From contig CM055095.1 of the NCBI GenBank assembly GCA_029204225.1, positions 77,084,471-77,148,470 of the forward strand: a DNA stretch of 64,000 nucleotides. Direction: 5' to 3'. The position numbers were made by a program, and so were the translations under genes. The notes below the pieces were generated by a model that worked only from the letters and a program-made list of their open reading frames with translations, did not search any database and was not told the DNA's origin. This document shows positions 61,078 to 64,000 of the stretch, one piece after another. Origin of the DNA: Diphasiastrum complanatum. Its lineage: Eukaryota; Streptophyta; Lycopodiopsida; Lycopodiales; Lycopodiaceae. The stretch's first letter is position 1; each line of letters begins with the position of its first letter.

Positions 61078-64000
61078 AAGCCTTATTAATGTCTTCTCCA
61101 TGCCAAAAGACATATTAGACTAAGAAGATACATGTCAAGTGTGTGGTAACAGTGGGAGCATATGAAAACATCTCCAGAATCGTAGCAAAAGAAAACAACA
61201 TAACTAATTACTATCAACTGAAGTGAGTGAGATATATATGAGTACAACGCTACTGGATATACAAAGTGAGATATAGCAACATGAATATCAATGTCATCAT
61301 GATCTGCTACTGAGGAAGAAGGATGTGATGCGGGCTTCACCGTGAGGTAACTCTGGTGGTCGCTGACGTCGTCTAGGAGGATGACATATGTCCCCTCATG
61401 ATAGGATGGATAGATCGAACTACAACATGACTATAAATGTTACACTGTCTTTGATCTTTGTGGATATGTGTATCATCGCCCATCTCATCATCAAAATCTG
61501 GGTCGCAACATGCTCTTCTTCCAGAGAAGAAAGAGGTAATATGAGACTGAGAGCTAGGATGAGTCTGCTGAGCTATCTAGGATATATCTTGTTGTAACAA
61601 GAACATCTCTCGTATCATAAGTGCAACACAACATGAATCCTCATAGGCTATGAGCGAGCGAAGTGTGGCGGGCATGTCACGAAACAAGAAATGGTATCTC
61701 CCTCTGATCTCATATTATATCGGGCATTTGAAGATAAAATGGTCCTCAGACTCAACCTCTTTCAAAGGGCATACCTGGCATATCTATGCCTCTCGGAATA
61801 CCATGGAACCTCCCAGTCTCAATAGTCAACTGTTGTGATGATACACGAAGCTGCCCCAATGTGAATTTGAGGCTGTGTGACAATCCTGAGTCCAAATATT
61901 GTGGGCAAAACTAGGAACTCTACTATGTCTATCTCAATGAAATGAGTCCGATAATAGTCGGGCGGAATCCCAACTGGCATCCTCCGATTTGTCATTTGTA
62001 TCATCTATGGGTCTTTGTCTGCATCTAGAAAAGATATATGTGATACTAATCTAAGGATCCACACCGATCTAGTCTCTAACTAAGTCCCGTCTCTAAATCA
62101 TCATCTCTCGTATCATCAAGGCTACACAACAAGGATCCTCATAGGTGATCAGAGCCTGAAATGACTTGGGGGAATCCCAATATAAGCAGTAGTATCGTCC
62201 TCTAATCTCAAAATAAACGAGACATCTGAATATGAAATGATCTTCATCCTCAATCTCTCCAAGTGAGCAGACTTGACATACTACAGCCTCCCTAAGTGTG
62301 TTATGAAACTGGCCTGTCTTAACAGTGCCTCCAGAACATGATGAATATATTTATCATCTTCCTCCTTTAGAAAAGATTGAAAGATAGTGGCTTGTGCGTG
62401 AGGGAGTTGATGGTCCAAGACTTTGTCTGTGGACTCTAAAGTCAATAATTGCATGTCACTATGTAGGTGATATTTGGCTTGACACTAAAAATTCTGTTGA
62501 TGAAAATATTTACTGTTTCATCGATCAGAGTGGGACCTATCCCTTCAGTAGTCATCAATGATATAGAAAAAGATATATTTGTGGTAACATGTCTAGATGC
62601 TTCCATAGACTTACCTTCTGAATGAGTATTTTATTGTATAGGTCAAAAGGTGAAATTTAGCTACTTGGAGTGAAAATTATGATACCAGACAGACTACTTA
62701 GTTTGATACTTCAATTTACAACTTACGATCGACAAGGGATACTCAATAGCTGAAAATGGCTTAGCTATTAACAAGAATTTTTTTGGAGACTATTGATTTT
62801 GTAATGTACCATGGATCAATATACTTGTCCAACATCTTCTTGAGCCAATTGTTGTCTTAAAGCATCATTAACCAGTGCAAATATATGAGTCAAGAATATT
62901 TGTATGTATGCCTATGGCTTAAAGCATCATTAACCAGTGCAAATGTATGAGTCAAGAATTTGTATGTATGCCTATGGTGGTTCTAAAGTATTGAGATGAA
63001 TGTTTTTCTTGATGTGAGACTTTAGAAGCTCAAGAGCCAAAGAATGCATTTTTGGATTTCACTGCAGCACTCCTTTCAAAGACTTGTAGATCACTGACAT
63101 CTTACTTTTTGGATGTCCCACTATTGAAAAGGAGAGCTTAATTATGTAGAAACTCAAGGTTTGATTCCCTATAGAAGAATGTGTCCAATGACATGGCCTT
63201 GTTTGCTGTTGAGAAAGTTAGGTTTGCAGTGGGCCTTGGACCTGAGGAGCATATACAATGCTTGACATTTTCCCACATTCACAGTTTGGTTGCTATTAAA
63301 CATCAAAATTATGTATGCTGTGGAAATCTGAGTCCAAATCAACAACTTTTGGGGAGAAGTTCTGCTTGCCCAATGCCCACCAACCCCATTGCCGGTCTCA
63401 AGGAAGTTTGTTTGGAAGTGTGTTGTGTTGTATAGCAGGCCCAAGCTTGTCAGATCTTGTTATTGGCTAGTGATAATGGTTCCTCTTTTGCAAAACATGA
63501 ACTTTAAGTTTATCAAGAAAGGATCTATCGATGCTTCTCCCCTTAAGCAATTTCATGGCCCTGGGTTATCAATACAGGAAGGGACTTATTGATCGCAAGT
63601 ATATTCTTATTGGACAGCAACATAAAAGAAACCATGAACAGATCAGTGATCAATGTGCTGCATTGATAGTCCAAGTTGTCCTTTCTTTTTTTCTTGCTGT
63701 AAATATATTCAGTGTGACACAAGGATTTTGTTTCTGCAGACTTTATCGAAGACAATGCCAGGCAGTAATATTCACAATGGTGACGAGGATCTAGGAGGTT
63801 GTCAAAACCACTTACATTATCACAATGTAAGTCTGTATTTTTACTGTCAATGCTGTCTATCATGGAGATATGTTGATTGTTGATGCATTGCTCAATGGAT
63901 CCAATCTGCTCAGTTGAAAATCACAGCAAATAGCGGTCTTGAATCAGAAGATCTTTTGTCCTCGGCATACAGGTATATGGTATGTTAATGGCAAGATCAA
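37237..64000 (+). CDS. HGL1: GH31 alpha-glucosidase, plant heteroglycan-glucosidase type (5' eleven exons, continues past window)
   Basis: Joined exons 37237-37555, 41686-42002, 42304-42372, 42692-42829, 54623-54740, 54868-54950, 55235-55330, 55504-55672, 55810-55952, 63740-63826 and 63973-64000 give 522 codons without a stop. All introns are GT-AG and phases match. After an N-terminal extension come [61 protein letters not shown] and [16 protein letters not shown]. Family GH31 hydrolyses alpha-glucosidic bonds; the Asp of WNDMNE is the known nucleophile position. The general acid (expected in a TGDN motif) and the C-terminal half lie beyond the window. The segments fit the Arabidopsis At3g23640 (HGL1) group rather than ER glucosidase II, by recall. 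Location and substrate are not shown by the sequence. Introns 1, 4 and 9 are 4.1, 11.8 and 7.8 kb. Confidence 0.92.
37556..41685. other. GH31 intron 1
   Basis: 4.1 kb. It contains the tRNA-like sequence at 40516-40588 and a CT-rich stretch at 39715-39790. A transposon-like phrase (TTTGGGGTCCGTAGTAGCCC, near 39123) is unassigned. No coding feature is supported. Confidence 0.5.
40516..40588 (-). tRNA. tRNA-like sequence (pseudogene or SINE head)
   Basis: Minus strand, 73 nt. The acceptor GGGCGGA pairs with TCTGTCC, including two G-T pairs. The A box TAGCTCAGTGG and B box GGTTCGAATCC are excellent Pol III promoter words. The T stem has one mismatch. The anticodon arm has one mismatch and U33 is replaced by C, so the anticodon (CGG or GGT by alternative folds) is doubtful. 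No run of T follows as terminator and no CCA is encoded. A decayed tRNA copy or the head of a tRNA-derived SINE fits best. Confidence 0.5.
41686..42002 (+). CDS. HGL1: GH31 gene exon 2
   Basis: [13 protein letters not shown] to HQIVTLE. It includes [20 protein letters not shown], like the start of the mature region in plant homologues. Acceptor AACAG, donor GAG|GTAAAT. Confidence 0.85.
42304..42372 (+). CDS. HGL1: GH31 gene exon 3
   Basis: 23 codons, [15 protein letters not shown] to RSGKR. The acceptor TTGTAG at 42303 keeps the frame. The nearby CCAG at 42310 would destroy it, so I chose the former. Confidence 0.92.
42692..42829 (+). CDS. HGL1: GH31 gene exon 4
   Basis: [17 protein letters not shown] to ADTTRRCE, 46 codons, acceptor TGCAG, donor GAG|GTAAAA. 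Confidence 0.93.
42830..44247. other. GH31 intron 4, first part
   Basis: No recognisable element in this part of the 11.8-kb intron. T-rich prose-like sequence with short ORFs only. Confidence 0.45.
44248..47670 (+). mobile_element. LTR element with non-coding interior (LARD- or TRIM-like)
   Basis: Two related LTRs, 44248-44566 (TGTTATGGACTCAT...GTTCATAACA) and 47345-47670 (same start, end GTTCATAACG), share long words such as TCTCTAGAAGGTT, GGCTCTTCGTGGGAGATC and GATTGAGTTCATAAC. A polypurine-like AGTTGGGGAG precedes the second. The flanks GCTTG and ACTTG are a probable 4/5-matched target duplication. The interior shows no gag or pol. Inside it, at 45580, a second LTR-like start (TGTTATGGACACGC) follows GGGAGGGTGAG, so another element may be nested. 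The divergence between LTRs means it is old. Confidence 0.65.
47671..50770. other. GH31 intron 4, middle part
   Basis: Contains a diverged duplication (47990-48317) and a pure C run (about 48346-48362). The rest, to 50770, has no recognised element. Confidence 0.45.
47990..48317 (+). repeat. Diverged tandem duplication, period 209
   Basis: GATGGTGCCGT...CCATCTTGTAGGGGA at 47990-48116 is repeated at 48199-48317 as GATGGTGCTGT...CCATCTTGCAGGGGA. Shared words include ACCGTACAAGGGGAGTA and ATTGCTCCATACTTCCATCT. The inter-copy part (48117-48198) is not repeated. Confidence 0.75.
50770..51780 (-). mobile_element. Decayed Ty3/gypsy relic (protease and RT)
   Basis: Minus strand. The protease remnant [14 protein letters not shown] is at about 51720-51670. 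RT follows at 51130-50850: [14 protein letters not shown], then [11 protein letters not shown] and ISKIDLCSS, each matching conserved RT blocks with substitutions and stops. The protease DSG is changed to DFG. Confidence 0.75.
52550..53965 (-). mobile_element. Decayed Ty3/gypsy relic (zinc knuckle, protease, RT)
   Basis: Minus strand, in order: a Lys-rich gag tail and broken zinc knuckle (LCFLCNKS, 53894-53676); the protease [17 protein letters not shown] in frame 53645-53361; a linker (53302-53054); the RT entry ([16 protein letters not shown], 52927-52742) and RT ([20 protein letters not shown], 52835-52554). Stops and shifts separate each part. It is distinct from the relic at 50770-51780. 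Confidence 0.8.
53966..54622. other. GH31 intron 4, last part
   Basis: Nothing recognised. A T/C-containing tract and TTTTCAG precede exon 5. Confidence 0.5.
54623..54740 (+). CDS. HGL1: GH31 gene exon 5
   Basis: [18 protein letters not shown] to LSHAT, ending in phase 1 before GTAGAG. It continues CE of exon 4, giving the family's CE-x-DLRKE junction across an 11.8-kb intron. Confidence 0.93.
54868..54950 (+). CDS. HGL1: GH31 gene exon 6
   Basis: [20 protein letters not shown] to ARVQE. Acceptor ATTTAG, donor GAG|GTAAGT. The split Gly codon is completed by GA. Confidence 0.95.
55235..55330 (+). CDS. HGL1: GH31 gene exon 7
   Basis: 32 codons, [12 protein letters not shown] then [19 protein letters not shown], with conserved Asp residues of the GH31 substrate pocket. 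Acceptor TGCAG, donor CCT|GTATAT. Confidence 0.95.
55504..55672 (+). CDS. HGL1: GH31 gene exon 8
   Basis: [17 protein letters not shown] to KANGRPYV, phase 1 end before GTGGGG. The Gly codon is completed in exon 9. Confidence 0.94.
55810..55952 (+). CDS. HGL1: GH31 gene exon 9 (catalytic nucleophile)
   Basis: [16 protein letters not shown] to [16 protein letters not shown]. The Asp in WNDMNE is the GH31 nucleophile position. Acceptor GGACAG, donor AAG|GTAACT. Confidence 0.96.
55953..56280. other. GH31 intron 9, first part
   Basis: Intron sequence with no recognised feature before the gypsy relic. Confidence 0.45.
56280..58400 (+). mobile_element. Mosaic Ty3/gypsy relic (gag, zinc knuckle, RT) with an inverted piece
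   Basis: Plus strand: decayed gag (56280-57000), then a degenerate knuckle ([15 protein letters not shown], near 57109-57153), then RT at 58000-58310 with [18 protein letters not shown] and [18 protein letters not shown]. Between them, 57390-57650 reads on the minus strand as a protease-region fragment ([10 protein letters not shown]), similar in order to 51500-51740, so pieces of opposite orientation are mixed. A 68-bp tandem duplication sits at 57806-57938. Confidence 0.65.
57806..57938 (+). repeat. Near-perfect tandem duplication, period 68
   Basis: ATGACATTGGTTCTTATGCC...CATGGGTGTTT occurs at 57806 and again at 57874 with only one or two differences. It lies inside the gypsy relic and is younger than it. 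Confidence 0.85.
58442..59904 (+). mobile_element. Truncated Ty1/copia retrotransposon (LTR, primer site, gag start)
   Basis: A probable LTR at 58442-58892 (TGTTAGAAATAAATG...CTTTCCTACA) is followed directly by the primer site TGGTATCAGAGC. Gag starts at the ATG at 59587 ([19 protein letters not shown]) and shows the copia gag signature [19 protein letters not shown], then a Ser-rich insert, then stops at 59902-59904. The rest of the element is absent. Its LTR differs from the copia at 20023, though both contain GGGCGCCCA. Confidence 0.85.
59905..61004. other. GH31 intron 9, middle part
   Basis: No gene. A short GA stretch is at 60559-60568. The text near 60600-60720 resembles a transposon UTR but cannot be assigned. 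Confidence 0.4.
61005..61074 (+). repeat. (GA)35 microsatellite
   Basis: An uninterrupted GA dinucleotide run of 70 bp. Confidence 0.97.
61600..62345 (-). pseudogene. Two tandem diverged copies of a zinc-knuckle C-terminal segment, possibly LINE-derived
   Basis: Minus strand. Copy 1 (about 62330-62100) reads [20 protein letters not shown] then [13 protein letters not shown] and [13 protein letters not shown], a C-x2-C-x10-H-x4-C pattern. Copy 2 (about 61830-61600) has [10 protein letters not shown], a stop, [13 protein letters not shown] and [11 protein letters not shown] Cys/His knuckle of this kind is typical of the C-terminal end of plant non-LTR retrotransposon RT proteins. I assign it to a LINE only tentatively. 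Confidence 0.4.
62346..63739. other. GH31 intron 9, last part
   Basis: A short direct repeat (GCTTAAAGCATCATTAACCA-type, period about 65) occurs at about 62858-62975. Otherwise nothing is recognised. A TTTCTGCAG tract leads into exon 10. Confidence 0.5.
63740..63826 (+). CDS. HGL1: GH31 gene exon 10
   Basis: 29 codons, [20 protein letters not shown] then CQNHLHYHN. It continues VFK of exon 9 in phase 0 across a 7.8-kb intron; plant homologues have T-K-TMP and NH-x-HYHN in the same order. Confidence 0.94.
63973..64000 (+). CDS. HGL1: GH31 gene exon 11 (start only)
   Basis: VYGMLMARS after acceptor ATACAG, cut by the window end. Together with HYHN it gives the family's [13 protein letters not shown]. 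Confidence 0.92.

Noticed and set aside
63181-63592. Plus-strand ORFs just before GH31 exon 10
   Set aside because: No GH31 similarity and no usable phase; exon 9 joins exon 10 directly in the order seen in homologues.

Overview
The window looks like nuclear DNA from a land plant with a large, repeat-rich genome. It is AT-rich. It holds only two convincing host genes, both in many short exons separated by introns of up to 12 kb, and most remaining recognisable sequence is LTR-retrotransposon debris. A gymnosperm is my best guess, from intron size and the mix of old Ty3/gypsy and Ty1/copia relics. That is inference: no species marker is visible.

Layout. 1-4660: the 5' part of a minus-strand LTR element (LTR, tRNA-Asp-type primer site, long leader, broken coiled-coil ORF). 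4661-8100: a non-coding block built from 60-nt hairpins and GGTATCGAAAA-type arrays. 8152-8767: a possible small unrecognised gene. 9481-9877: CA-rich simple sequence. 11331-26379: a complete FKBP18-type thylakoid-lumen peptidyl-prolyl isomerase gene in six exons. Its 12.3-kb first intron contains a hAT-like MITE, a complete chromodomain Ty3/gypsy element (13577-19784) with almost identical LTRs, a truncated copia element, and a decayed gypsy relic carrying a second MITE copy. 26380-37236: intergenic, with three decayed gypsy pieces. 37237 to beyond 64000: the first eleven exons of a GH31 alpha-glucosidase of the plant heteroglycan-glucosidase (HGL1) type. Its 4.1-, 11.8- and 7.8-kb introns hold a tRNA-like sequence, a non-coding LTR element, several gypsy relics, a copia fragment and tandem zinc-knuckle relics that may come from a LINE.

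Every splice junction in both host genes was read by eye. All are GT-AG and all phases agree, so the two gene models are the strongest content here. Both are on the plus strand. One product (FKBP18) carries a bipartite plastid/thylakoid transit peptide with a twin arginine; the other has a Ser/Arg/Lys-rich N-terminal extension that may be an organelle transit peptide. I see no operon-like or pathway link between them.

The most unusual material is the hairpin family at 5-8 kb, the dispersed GCGAAGGTT motif cluster in the leader of the first retroelement, and the contrast between near-identical LTRs and a frameshifted interior in the 13.6-19.8 kb element.
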